37,021 bases of DNA from a virus. Shown here in pieces: positions 31,214 to 37,021 of this stretch. The DNA lies in the IMG/VR virus record IMGVR_UViG_3300039412_000813, positions 1-37,021 of that record, one strand, 5' to 3'. Positions within the stretch are counted from its first letter, which is position 1. Every line of letters begins with the position of its first letter. The position numbers and the translations under genes are program-made. The notes under the pieces are model-generated. The model did no database searches, was not told the origin of the DNA, and worked only from the letters and a program-made list of their open reading frames with translations.

Positions 31214-34200
31214 ATGTCTCACACCACGCCCACCTATAATTTCCCCGCTCAGGACGATATACAGACCATCGCCATGAACGGCGTGACTGCAGGCAACTGG
31301 GTCCTGCGCTATGGGATGGAGACCTGGGGCACGGCTTCCCTGGATAAAGACACGACGGCGGCCGATTTACAAGCCACGATCCGCGCTACTTACGGCAGCG
31401 ATTTTGCTAATACTACCGTAACCCGAACCGGCAATGTCTTTACAATCACGGTTCCCAATACAACGCTCCCATTCGCCTATTGGGTCGAAAACAGCACCGA
31501 CGGCGCCTTTACGATCAACCACGTCCAGGTCGGCAGCTCCGGGTTCACACTCGGCCCGGTTACTTATTCCGACCCAACTTATCCAAAGGGCATTCCCTTC
31601 CAGCCCAAGCGGCATTACCGCTCGATCCCCGCGAATCTGGGCGAGGTCGATGATACAGGCGCGGACAATCCGGCTTACGACGGAACCCTTGGAAGCGGGA
31701 TCGGCCTTACCTGGGACGAATCGGCCCGCTCCGATGGCAATCCATATTACACCGATGGCAACATGAGGTGTCTAAAGGTCTTGTGCAACCACACCGAGAC
31801 CGAATTCGGCGTGGTTGTGGCCGGATTCACAAACGTAACCGACGACCTGGTCAAGGATATTTGGATACTTACAACCAAGCCCAACATGGTCCAGGTCGGC
31901 GATAAGATCGTCATCACCGACCCGGACGGCAATTACAACGCCGGCGGTTCTTGGACAGTGGCCGCCATCGAAGTTTTGGACATATCCGCCGACGGCTTTT
32001 TGGTGCATCTTGGAAACGGATACGCACCGCAAGATCTTGTCACGAAAACCGCCCATGCCGACCTAAGCGCGATCGGCGGTTTTACATGGCAGAAGGACGA
32101 CACCAATAAACTCTGGCCGATTGACTGGGCCCAGGGAGTCTGGTCCCCGCCGCAGGCAGATATTCAAACCATCACCATCGGCTCGACCGATGATTTCGAT
32201 TTATTCTACGGCCCCGCCGATACGGGATGGCTGCATTACAACGTATCCCTGGCCGACCTGCAGGCCGCGATTCGCGGATTGTCTTCCGAAACGGCCAACT
32301 CTATCGTGACCGGTACGCCGGGAACTTCGTATACGATCACCACGCCGGCCGCGAACATGTCGCAAGTCTTCGCCACCAATACCGGTGGCCCGACCGTAGA
32401 TCACACCCAAATCGGCAACGCCCGATTCGATCCGGACGTGGGAACAAACAAGAACGCGAATCAAAGCCCGTGGGACGAGGTCGCCCAGTGGATGACCTGG
32501 GATTATTACAAAGTGCATCGCGGCCTGAACGTTACATTGTTGAGTCTTGTTTGGTGGAAGGAAACGGAGAGTGGCATTTCAAACATGGGAGCCCGCACCG
32601 GCTTGATGGGCGACGATCTATCATCATCAAACATTATCGCCCTATTTCAAACCCAGGCAGGATATGGCTCGCCGTTCCCCGCCGCCGGCAGCGATACACT
32701 CAAGGTGATGCTTGGAAAATGGACGCCCTTTTATTGGTTCCCCGAGATCGAGACAAACCTTAATCGGATTTCAGTCCCGACCTACACGGTCGGCGGCGAA
32801 ACGCTCGGCGGCTTTGATGTTTTGCAAACTACCGTAATCCGCAAAGACCTTGACCCGACAAGCGAAGCCTCGTTTTATGCGGCCTATATTCCATACTTTG
32901 CGTGGGCTAATCCCTGGTTTGGCGTTACGGGCGCGGGAGATCAAGCTCAATATCCCTGCATCGCCACGGCCGGTTATTATCCCTGGTTCACGTCGGACTT
33001 AAACCCGGATGATGCCCCGAATTATTATCCCATGCTTTACGATTATCGCTGGACGGGCGTACCGCGGCTTCGCAAGTCGATCGGCACAATCGAGGCGCCA
33101 GGCAATTACGATTGCCTTTTATCCGGTTCTTTTTGGTTGAACACCGCCAGCCCAAGCGCATCCGGTACGATCACCCTGGGCCTCGGCATACCCGGGGCTT
33201 ATTATACTTTCGGAACCGACCAGCAGTATTTTATCAACAATGATGAGCATTCTCTTAATTACGGCAAGATCGACTATAAGGTCAACTATCCTTACGACTT
33301 TAATCTCCAAAATATCTGGACTGATAGTCCGCCTTGTTCACCGGAGAAGATTGATTTCAGCCAATGGCGCGAGCCGGGCGATGACGCTATAGTTGTTCGC
33401 GTTCGTCACAATGCCCAAGACCTTACAACTCCTTTTGTCGTCGGCGTTCCCACGCAGGGCGTCCCGCTCTCGATCAGCAGCGACGTGGAGGTTTTGAGCC
33501 ACATCGAAGTGGCGAATAAAAACGTCCCGCGCGATTGGAGTTGGACTTCATTTCCTGATTATGGAACCATTACAGAAGTCAGTCCGGGTTGCGGTGGGGC
33601 AAATCCATATTCGGAATTTGTCTTTCGTGGCATAACGTCCAGTTGCATAAAGATCACGATCTCCGGCGTGGTCCGGGGAAGCACTTGTCAAAGCGTCTCG
33701 CCTGGTTACGATCCGCGCAGTAGTCGCAACGGCAATACGATCCTCGGCAGCATCGGCCCAGGCGGTTGGAAAAAATCTTTCAGGTATCCCAATTGCTGGG
33801 ACGGCACTTGGCATGATATCGAAGCGTATCTTCATAATTTAAGCGACTCTGCCGGCGGATGCGTACTTATGAACGGCGACATCAGCGGCAGCGGTACGGG
33901 AGCGCGTTTTTATGGGGCTGAGGTTTCGCTGGGGGCCGATCCGGTAATGGTTGATCGTGACGGTCTTGATCCCATTGCCAGTACGCATCTTTTCAATGTG
34001 ACTTTATCGGTTGCAATCACGGCGGCGGGCGGGGCGACATGGAAAAAAGTTGTCGCATCAAACCAGATACCACAACCCTATCAGGAATCCGCGCCTTATA
34101 CCGATACGAATTGGCACCAGCGCAGCATGACGTACATCGGGACGGACATCGACGTGACATTTACAAACGCCGATCTAATTTCAACTACAGACCAAGCCGA

Positions 34201-34828
34201 TTATCCCGACGATTACGGCAACGCTACAATCCGCGTGCAAAGCGAGAACGCCCAAGACCCGCCCACCGGCGGCGAGAGTGTTTGGTTGTGCGCGATCATT
34301 GACGCTGCTTATCCCAAAACGTACTCTTGCAGCGAGGGCGCTGAGGATCATTTTGTGGAGGTGTCTTTTGCCGGTGATGGTTTTAGCGGTTCTTTCCTTT
34401 GCGAGAAAGACCTCTTGGAATCGACTTGGAGCGCGACGGTTTATAAACTCATTTTTGATGAGCCGATTGAACTAACATTTGGCGACCCGATCAATACATC
34501 GGGGACAGTTTATGGCATCAAAGTCACACTCTGCGATTATTCCTATGCCACCGACATGATAAATACACCATCCGAATCGTATGGAGGCAAGATCGAATTT
34601 ATCGGCCCTATGATTTATTGTTGGGTAAATAATCCCTGGGTGCCGACCGGCACGGTTCATACAATCGGACCTTGCGTAGGCGAGTATTTATTGGGTGGTT
34701 ACGAGGCTGGGTCTGGAGACAATCCTATAACCATGGCTTGGGATCCGTCCACAATCGACACTACGGTAGCTGTGAATTGGCGAAATGTTCAAGCCACAAT
34801 AGCAGGTTTTATAGGGAGCGGCGAATAA
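31214..34828 (+). CDS. giant tail protein with duplicated domain, 1204 aa
   Basis: The N-terminal part contains two copies of one beta-rich domain: DIQTIAMNGVTAGNWVLRYG (from residue 15), and ADIQTITIGSTDDFDLFYGP (from about 315). Each is followed by a helix with DLQATIR or DLQAAIRGL and a strand containing VT-x-T...Y/FTIT. This 'DxQTI...ADLQ' layout is known in planctomycete surface proteins and phage tails. The remainder is rich in aromatic and Gly residues and Cys pairs (CQSVSPG, CDYSY), as expected for a large receptor-binding or baseplate component. No enzyme domain was recognised. The start overlaps no gene but follows two bases after the previous stop. Confidence 0.7.
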   Translation: MSHTTPTYNFPAQDDIQTIAMNGVTAGNWVLRYGMETWGTASLDKDTTAADLQATIRATYGSDFANTTVTRTGNVFTITVPNTTLPFAYWVENSTDGAFTINHVQVGSSGFTLGPVTYSDPTYPKGIPFQPKRHYRSIPANLGEVDDTGADNPAYDGTLGSGIGLTWDESARSDGNPYYTDGNMRCLKVLCNHTETEFGVVVAGFTNVTDDLVKDIWILTTKPNMVQVGDKIVITDPDGNYNAGGSWTVAAIEVLDISADGFLVHLGNGYAPQDLVTKTAHADLSAIGGFTWQKDDTNKLWPIDWAQGVWSPPQADIQTITIGSTDDFDLFYGPADTGWLHYNVSLADLQAAIRGLSSETANSIVTGTPGTSYTITTPAANMSQVFATNTGGPTVDHTQIGNARFDPDVGTNKNANQSPWDEVAQWMTWDYYKVHRGLNVTLLSLVWWKETESGISNMGARTGLMGDDLSSSNIIALFQTQAGYGSPFPAAGSDTLKVMLGKWTPFYWFPEIETNLNRISVPTYTVGGETLGGFDVLQTTVIRKDLDPTSEASFYAAYIPYFAWANPWFGVTGAGDQAQYPCIATAGYYPWFTSDLNPDDAPNYYPMLYDYRWTGVPRLRKSIGTIEAPGNYDCLLSGSFWLNTASPSASGTITLGLGIPGAYYTFGTDQQYFINNDEHSLNYGKIDYKVNYPYDFNLQNIWTDSPPCSPEKIDFSQWREPGDDAIVVRVRHNAQDLTTPFVVGVPTQGVPLSISSDVEVLSHIEVANKNVPRDWSWTSFPDYGTITEVSPGCGGANPYSEFVFRGITSSCIKITISGVVRGSTCQSVSPGYDPRSSRNGNTILGSIGPGGWKKSFRYPNCWDGTWHDIEAYLHNLSDSAGGCVLMNGDISGSGTGARFYGAEVSLGADPVMVDRDGLDPIASTHLFNVTLSVAITAAGGATWKKVVASNQIPQPYQESAPYTDTNWHQRSMTYIGTDIDVTFTNADLISTTDQADYPDDYGNATIRVQSENAQDPPTGGESVWLCAIIDAAYPKTYSCSEGAEDHFVEVSFAGDGFSGSFLCEKDLLESTWSATVYKLIFDEPIELTFGDPINTSGTVYGIKVTLCDYSYATDMINTPSESYGGKIEFIGPMIYCWVNNPWVPTGTVHTIGPCVGEYLLGGYEAGSGDNPITMAWDPSTIDTTVAVNWRNVQATIAGFIGSGE

Positions 34829-34830
34829 TG
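34814..34830 (+). repeat. 17-bp block repeated at 35527-35543, copy 1
   Basis: gggagcggcgaataatg occurs here and, identical, at 35527-35543. It includes a ribosome site and an ATG in both places. Here the ATG overlaps the tail protein stop. Confidence 0.8.
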
Positions 34831-34875
34831 AAAATTATTTACCAAGCAGGTAAAAAGTTTTTATCATACCCCTAA
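34828..34875 (+). CDS. possible 15-residue peptide
   Basis: An ATG overlapping the preceding stop (TAATG) after ggag opens a 15-residue frame, MKIIYQAGKKFLSYP. It is short and unproven, but the same 17-base start block introduces another tiny frame 713 bases away. It could be a leader peptide for the zinc-finger gene at 34908, or the remains of a gene. Confidence 0.25.
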   Translation: MKIIYQAGKKFLSYP

Positions 34876-34907
34876 GAAAAAAGTTTTACTTAGTAGGTAA
34901 AAAAATA

Positions 34908-35417
34908 ATGGCTTATTGTCAATGGCAACCCGACGGCGCTAAAACACGATGCTCGATCTGCGGGTTTCCCTTGGAGCGTCCCTTTGGGCCGAATCTGCCC
35001 AAGAAACCTTGCACCATGCCGAGTCCTCCGCCAAAAACGCCCGTAATCCGCAATGAGGCGATTCCGGCCGAGGAAAAGGCCAAGCGCCGAGTGGTGCTCT
35101 TGAAAACAATTGAAAGCCTGTTGGCCGTTACCGAGTCCTCTGAAGATCCAAAAAAGACCGTTGAAGATCCAAAAAAGACCGTGGGCGAAGCCGAATCGAT
35201 GCGCCGCCTTGCGATCTGCGACGCCTGCCCTTCGTTTACAGGCCTGAACTGTAAAACTCTTTGCCCGGACTGCAACAGCCAGGCCGGCATCAAGATGGCC
35301 AAGATCGTCCTCGGCCTATCGACCATTACCCCCGGCGTATCTGATATTACGCCATGCCCGAAATTCACCAGGCATTTAGTGGCTATTTCAAATTGCGCCG
35401 AGTTCGACACGAACTAA
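34908..35417 (+). CDS. double zinc-finger protein, 169 aa
   Basis: An N-terminal C-x2-C (RCSICGFPL, with an earlier Cys at position 4) and a C-terminal cluster (ICDACPSF...NCKTLCPDCNS, then TPCPKF) suggest two zinc sites. In between is a helical region with a tandem EDPKKTV repeat (14-residue duplication). This C-terminal CDACP...CP-x-C pattern is known from small phage proteins that bind metal. A role in transcription or DNA handling is inferred. Its 3' end has a decayed copy near 36.3 kb. aggt lies about 11 bases before the start. Confidence 0.65.
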   Translation: MAYCQWQPDGAKTRCSICGFPLERPFGPNLPKKPCTMPSPPPKTPVIRNEAIPAEEKAKRRVVLLKTIESLLAVTESSEDPKKTVEDPKKTVGEAESMRRLAICDACPSFTGLNCKTLCPDCNSQAGIKMAKIVLGLSTITPGVSDITPCPKFTRHLVAISNCAEFDTN

Positions 35418-35463
35418 ATCTTTTTGCGGCTTTTTGGCTTCCTTTTTTAAGCGCATGATTTTA

Positions 35464-35529
35464 CCCTCCTGATTATCAAACTACTTCCCCACCCATCATA
35501 TTACAATTCCCAGTTTGATACTACGAGGG
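35464..35529 (+). promoter_or_regulatory. inverted repeat able to cover a ribosome site
   Basis: tatcaaac (35474-35481) pairs with gtttgata (35513-35520), and an outer ccctc (35464-35468) pairs with gaggg (35525-35529). The outer arm includes the Shine-Dalgarno (gaggga) of the tiny frame at 35541. It could also be a dyad operator. Confidence 0.3.
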
Positions 35530-35543
35530 AGCGGCGAATAATG
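35527..35543 (+). repeat. 17-bp block, copy 2
   Basis: This is an identical copy of 34814-34830. Downstream sequence (atggctatt) also resembles the starts at 34908 and 36292 (atggcttatt and atggcctatt), which hints at repeated copying of one gene start. Confidence 0.8.
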
Positions 35544-35585
35544 GCTATTTTACCCATCTTACCATTACCCCCTCTATGTGGTTAA
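35541..35585 (+). CDS. possible 14-residue peptide
   Basis: The second copy of the 17-base start block opens MAILPILPLPPLCG. It is Leu/Pro-rich and very short. It may be a leader peptide or a remnant. It precedes a good promoter at 35611. Confidence 0.2.
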   Translation: MAILPILPLPPLCG

Positions 35586-35610
35586 TTTGGAAATAATTAC
35601 GATTTTTCTC

Positions 35611-35638
35611 TTGTAATTTATTCGCTATGACGTATAAT
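35611..35638 (+). promoter_or_regulatory. sigma70-like promoter of the 35717 gene
   Basis: TTGTAA (35611-35616), 16 bases, then a perfect TATAAT (35633-35638). A transcript would start near 35645, leaving a leader of about 70 bases before the ATG at 35717. Confidence 0.55.
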
Positions 35639-35654
35639 ATATATAGATTAATAA

Positions 35655-35698
35655 GGCGGACGAGTGATCCGCCAACTCGGCCCCGGAGAGTCAGGGGC
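35655..35698 (+). promoter_or_regulatory. two-hairpin leader
   Basis: ggcgga (35655-35660) pairs with tccgcc (35668-35673), and gcccc (35680-35684) pairs with ggggc (35694-35698). Both lie between the promoter and the ribosome site (aaaggaga, 35703-35710). They would give a folded 5' leader that may stabilise or regulate the mRNA. Confidence 0.35.
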
Positions 35699-35716
35699 AG
35701 GCAAAGGAGAATTAAA

Positions 35717-36031
35717 ATGAGAACCGAATATTTGTTGGAAAATCAGGAAGATGTAATTGAGGTTAATGATACAAACAGCCCAATGTACATCACCTATACG
35801 AGCGGCACAAAAAATCCGCTGTACAAAGGCGATTCGCTGCACGAAGCAGCCGCATCTCTTGAAATGGATGTAGATGACTTGGAAGATCAGCTAATGGGCG
35901 ATGGAATTGAATTGGAAGCAACGATTCAGCATGATTGCTTCGTAGAACGCTGCGAGTGTGAGGAGTGCCGGCTAGATCGCAGCCGCACACCGGCCGAGCG
36001 CGAATCCCACGATTACCCGGATGATGATTAA
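35717..36031 (+). CDS. acidic protein with Cys cluster, 104 aa
   Basis: aaaggaga lies seven bases before the ATG, and a promoter and folded leader precede it, so this is a well-equipped single-gene unit. The protein is strongly acidic (DDDLEDQLMGDGIELE and a DYPDDD end). C74, C79, C81 and C84 (CFVERCECEEC) may hold a metal. Acidic small phage proteins often mimic DNA to inhibit host enzymes, and the acidity fits that, but there is no direct evidence. The in-frame extension to 35627 crosses the promoter and is rejected. Confidence 0.65.
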   Translation: MRTEYLLENQEDVIEVNDTNSPMYITYTSGTKNPLYKGDSLHEAAASLEMDVDDLEDQLMGDGIELEATIQHDCFVERCECEECRLDRSRTPAERESHDYPDDD

Positions 36032-36043
36032 AGTAGTTCTCCT

Positions 36044-36104
36044 GCCGCCCGGCTCTACTGGGATTGGATACACTTTAATCTCTGCATCCGGGCGGCGGCC
36101 TTTT
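36044..36104 (+). terminator. terminator after the acidic protein gene
   Basis: gccgcccgg (36044-36052) pairs perfectly with ccgggcggc (36088-36096), followed by ggccTTTT. The loop is 35 bases, longer than usual. The end of the hairpin lies ten bases before the ribosome site of the next gene. Confidence 0.45.
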
Positions 36105-36115
36105 GGAGCTAAAAA

Positions 36116-36289
36116 TTGCTAACCAACGAAGCCGCTAAAAAACTCGGTATCTCAATTCGTCGCATCCAGCAGTTTTGCCGCTCAGGTCGGCTCGGGCAAA
36201 AGGTCGGCCGGGATTTTATTATAGATGAATCTTCATTGAAAAAATTCCAAAAAATAAAGCGCCGCGTTGGCCGACCGAAAAAGCAGTAA
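36116..36289 (+). CDS. 57-residue HTH (excisionase-type) protein with AT-hook-like tail
   Basis: A TTG start has ggag (36105-36108) seven bases upstream. Residues 2-45 match the HTH_17/excisionase group: LTNEAAKKLGISIRRIQQFC, then RSGRLGQKVGRDFIIDESSL. The end KIKRRVGRPKKQ contains a GRPKK core like an AT-hook, which binds the minor groove of AT-rich DNA. It was easily missed because of its size and TTG start. Likely roles are excisionase, repressor-like regulator or DNA architecture; no integrase lies nearby to favour the first. Confidence 0.65.
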   Translation: MLTNEAAKKLGISIRRIQQFCRSGRLGQKVGRDFIIDESSLKKFQKIKRRVGRPKKQ

Positions 36290-36290
36290 T

Positions 36291-36418
36291 AATGGCCTAT
36301 TGGCGTATCGACCATCACCCCCGGCGTGCCGGATATAGCGCCATGCCCGCAATTCACCAGGCATTTAGCCGCTATTTCAAATTGCGCCAAGCGTGAGCCG
36401 GGCATTAAGACTTATTGA
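36291..36418 (+). pseudogene. internally deleted copy of the zinc-finger gene
   Basis: 36306-36388 aligns without gaps to 35317-35399, the 3' end of the zinc-finger gene, with 74 of 83 bases identical. The start (aataatggcctattgg) also resembles the start of that gene (aataatggcttattg), so roughly 400 bases of the middle are missing. The remaining ATG frame is shifted and codes 33 unrelated residues; the original frame ends at TGA 36416-36418. It is a decayed duplicate. Confidence 0.65.
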
Positions 36419-36503
36419 TGAGAACCGGGAAAATAAATCTTGGCGTATTTCGCCCCCCCTTAAAATGGTTTGTGGAAAACCACAAATCTGAATGGCCGTA
36501 TAG

Positions 36504-36509
36504 TATAAT
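36504..36509 (+). promoter_or_regulatory. -10 box before the tRNA-like elements
   Basis: A perfect TATAAT without a convincing -35 at 17 bases. Transcription would begin at about 36516, a few bases before the tRNA-like fold at 36521. Confidence 0.35.
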
Positions 36510-36520
36510 TTTGCACTCCG

Positions 36521-36582
36521 GCCGGCGGGTGAGGCGAGGAATCATAATCCGCGTGTCGAAGGTCCGAGTCCTTCCGCCGCTA
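36521..36582 (+). ncRNA. D-arm-less tRNA-like element, CAU anticodon
   Basis: A T-arm is clear: gaagg-tccgagt-ccttc (36558-36574, five pairs, seven-base loop). Before it, gagga-atcataa-tccgc (36536-36552) gives a 4-of-5 pair anticodon arm with U33 and anticodon CAU. The acceptor arms gccggcg (36521-36527) and cgccgct (36575-36581) pair at five inner positions plus a G-U. Only eight bases (36528-36535) lie where the D-arm should be, and no CCA is encoded. It may be a relic, a tRNA mimic, or a truncated tRNA. Confidence 0.4.
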
Positions 36583-36620
36583 CAAATGCTAGCTTCGTTT
36601 TTTACGGCAAAAACGGAGGT

Positions 36621-36649
36621 AGTGCAGCGGATTCATAGTCCGCTGCACT
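36621..36649 (+). ncRNA. second CAU anticodon-like hairpin
   Basis: An 11-bp perfect stem (36621-36631 with 36639-36649) closes a seven-base loop TTCATAG, which has the tRNA anticodon-loop pattern of U33, CAU and purine 37. The core cggattcatagtccgc resembles aggaatcataatccgc in the first element, so they look like diverged tandem copies. No T-arm or acceptor stem is evident. It overlaps no gene. Confidence 0.4.
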
Positions 36650-36662
36650 GAGCAAGCGGCAT

Positions 36663-36784
36663 CGGCCGGACAGGAGAATCGACGCGCCGTGAGGCTCGTC
36701 GGGGCCAAACTAAAGGCAACCCGGGTGGTGCCGGGGGCCGAAAGCTTTTTACGCCCGATAACTCTCTTGTCCGGCCGTTTTTTT
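36663..36784 (+). ncRNA. structured RNA ending in an intrinsic terminator
   Basis: cggccggacaggag (36663-36676) pairs with ctcttgtccggccg (36764-36777) as 13 Watson-Crick pairs plus one G-U, followed by seven Ts (36778-36784). Inside are a GTGA-capped hairpin (cgacg 36680-36684 with cgtcg 36697-36701; inner gcc with ggc) and a second stem-loop around ggcaacccgggtggtgcc (36715-36732). A closed multi-branch fold plus T-run is characteristic of a stable non-coding RNA. It did not match a riboswitch, tmRNA or ribozyme that I know. Confidence 0.45.
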
Positions 36785-37021
36785 GAAAAATTTTTCCAAC
36801 CCCTATTGACGCGCGTTTCTGGGCGCGTAAATTTGACCCCATCGTTGTAAAAAGCTTTTACTCTACCAAACCTCTTTAACCCGCGTCTTGCGGGCTTGGG
36901 GGCCGCGGTTGAGCGAAAGCCACCGGACCTGACCAAGTAAAAGCTCAGGACAACCGGCCAAACCCGAGTCCCATTAACGGCAGACGGCGCCAACCGGCAG
37001 TATTCTTGGACTGCCCCTCCC
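36785..37021. other. hairpin-rich non-coding end of the window
   Basis: No credible gene. Stem-loops seen: gaaaaa/tttttc (36785-36796), acgcgc/gcgcgt (36809-36828), gtaaaa/ttttac (36847-36861), cccgc/gcggg (36880-36894), and a nested cggttg/caaccg with cctga/tcagg (36906-36956). The density of hairpins fits a regulatory RNA, a replication origin or a packaging region; nothing visible decides between them. Confidence 0.4.

Noticed and set aside
36415-36651. 78-codon frame on the plus strand
   Set aside because: It crosses both tRNA-like elements and has no ribosome site; coding character is absent.
36663-36784. Known riboswitch, tmRNA, hammerhead or group I intron
   Set aside because: I compared remembered consensus cores by eye and none fits; left as unrecognised structured RNA.
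36589-36993. 134-codon frame on the minus strand
   Set aside because: Very Arg/Lys-rich, overlaps the structured RNA and its terminator; most likely fortuitous.
1-37021. Complete phage genome with integrase or replication genes
   Set aside because: No such gene was found on either strand and the first ORF is open to the left edge, so completeness is not supported.

Overview
The window is almost entirely bacteriophage DNA, either a free phage genome fragment or part of a prophage. It carries a tailed-phage structural block: terminase, lambda-type portal, protease/capsid polyprotein, DUF2190-like capsid cement, neck genes, tail tube, frameshifted G/GT-like chaperones, a tape measure and large tail-tip/fibre genes. 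No sheath gene was seen, so a siphovirus-like morphology is likely. No integrase, polymerase, primase or obvious repressor is visible, and the first ORF has no start, so the genome continues beyond the window. The host is probably a planctomycete-like bacterium. That is a tentative inference from small families that I associate with Planctomycetota: an HTH plus CxxC...CxxC protein, the helical domain on the terminase, and 'DxQTI'-type tail domains.

Layout. 1-1003: a truncated 15-residue-repeat protein and two small unknown genes. 1004-1484: a non-coding segment with a candidate small RNA and competing inverted repeats. 1485-7040: an overlapping run of small genes, many with one membrane segment. 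It includes a HTH/zinc-ribbon regulator, a membrane-anchored nuclease-fold protein without its catalytic residues, two thioredoxin-fold-like proteins, a papain-like cysteine peptidase and a holin-like protein. This may be a lysis or envelope module. 7088-13153: tail fibre and tailspike genes, visibly more AT-rich, including a GH27 glycosidase fused to lectin-like domains. 13258-17165: packaging genes plus a zinc ribbon, a methyltransferase and a glycosyltransferase. 17184-18356: three genes on the minus strand behind a good sigma70-like promoter. 18500-34828: the head and tail assembly line in the usual order. 34828-36418: small regulatory or zinc-binding genes and a decayed gene copy. 36419-37021: no credible gene, but two tRNA-anticodon-like elements, a terminator-ended structured RNA and several more hairpins.

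How the parts fit. The terminase packages DNA through the portal into a shell made from a protease-scaffold-capsid ORF that has its own internal ribosome site. Neck and tail-terminator proteins join a tail whose length is set by a 635-residue tape measure. Tape-measure assembly is helped by chaperones made through a canonical -1 frameshift. Host recognition probably involves sugars, since one tail protein is a GH27-fold glycosidase and a GH130-like propeller sits among the head genes. All function calls come from reading motifs by eye; no database search was run.
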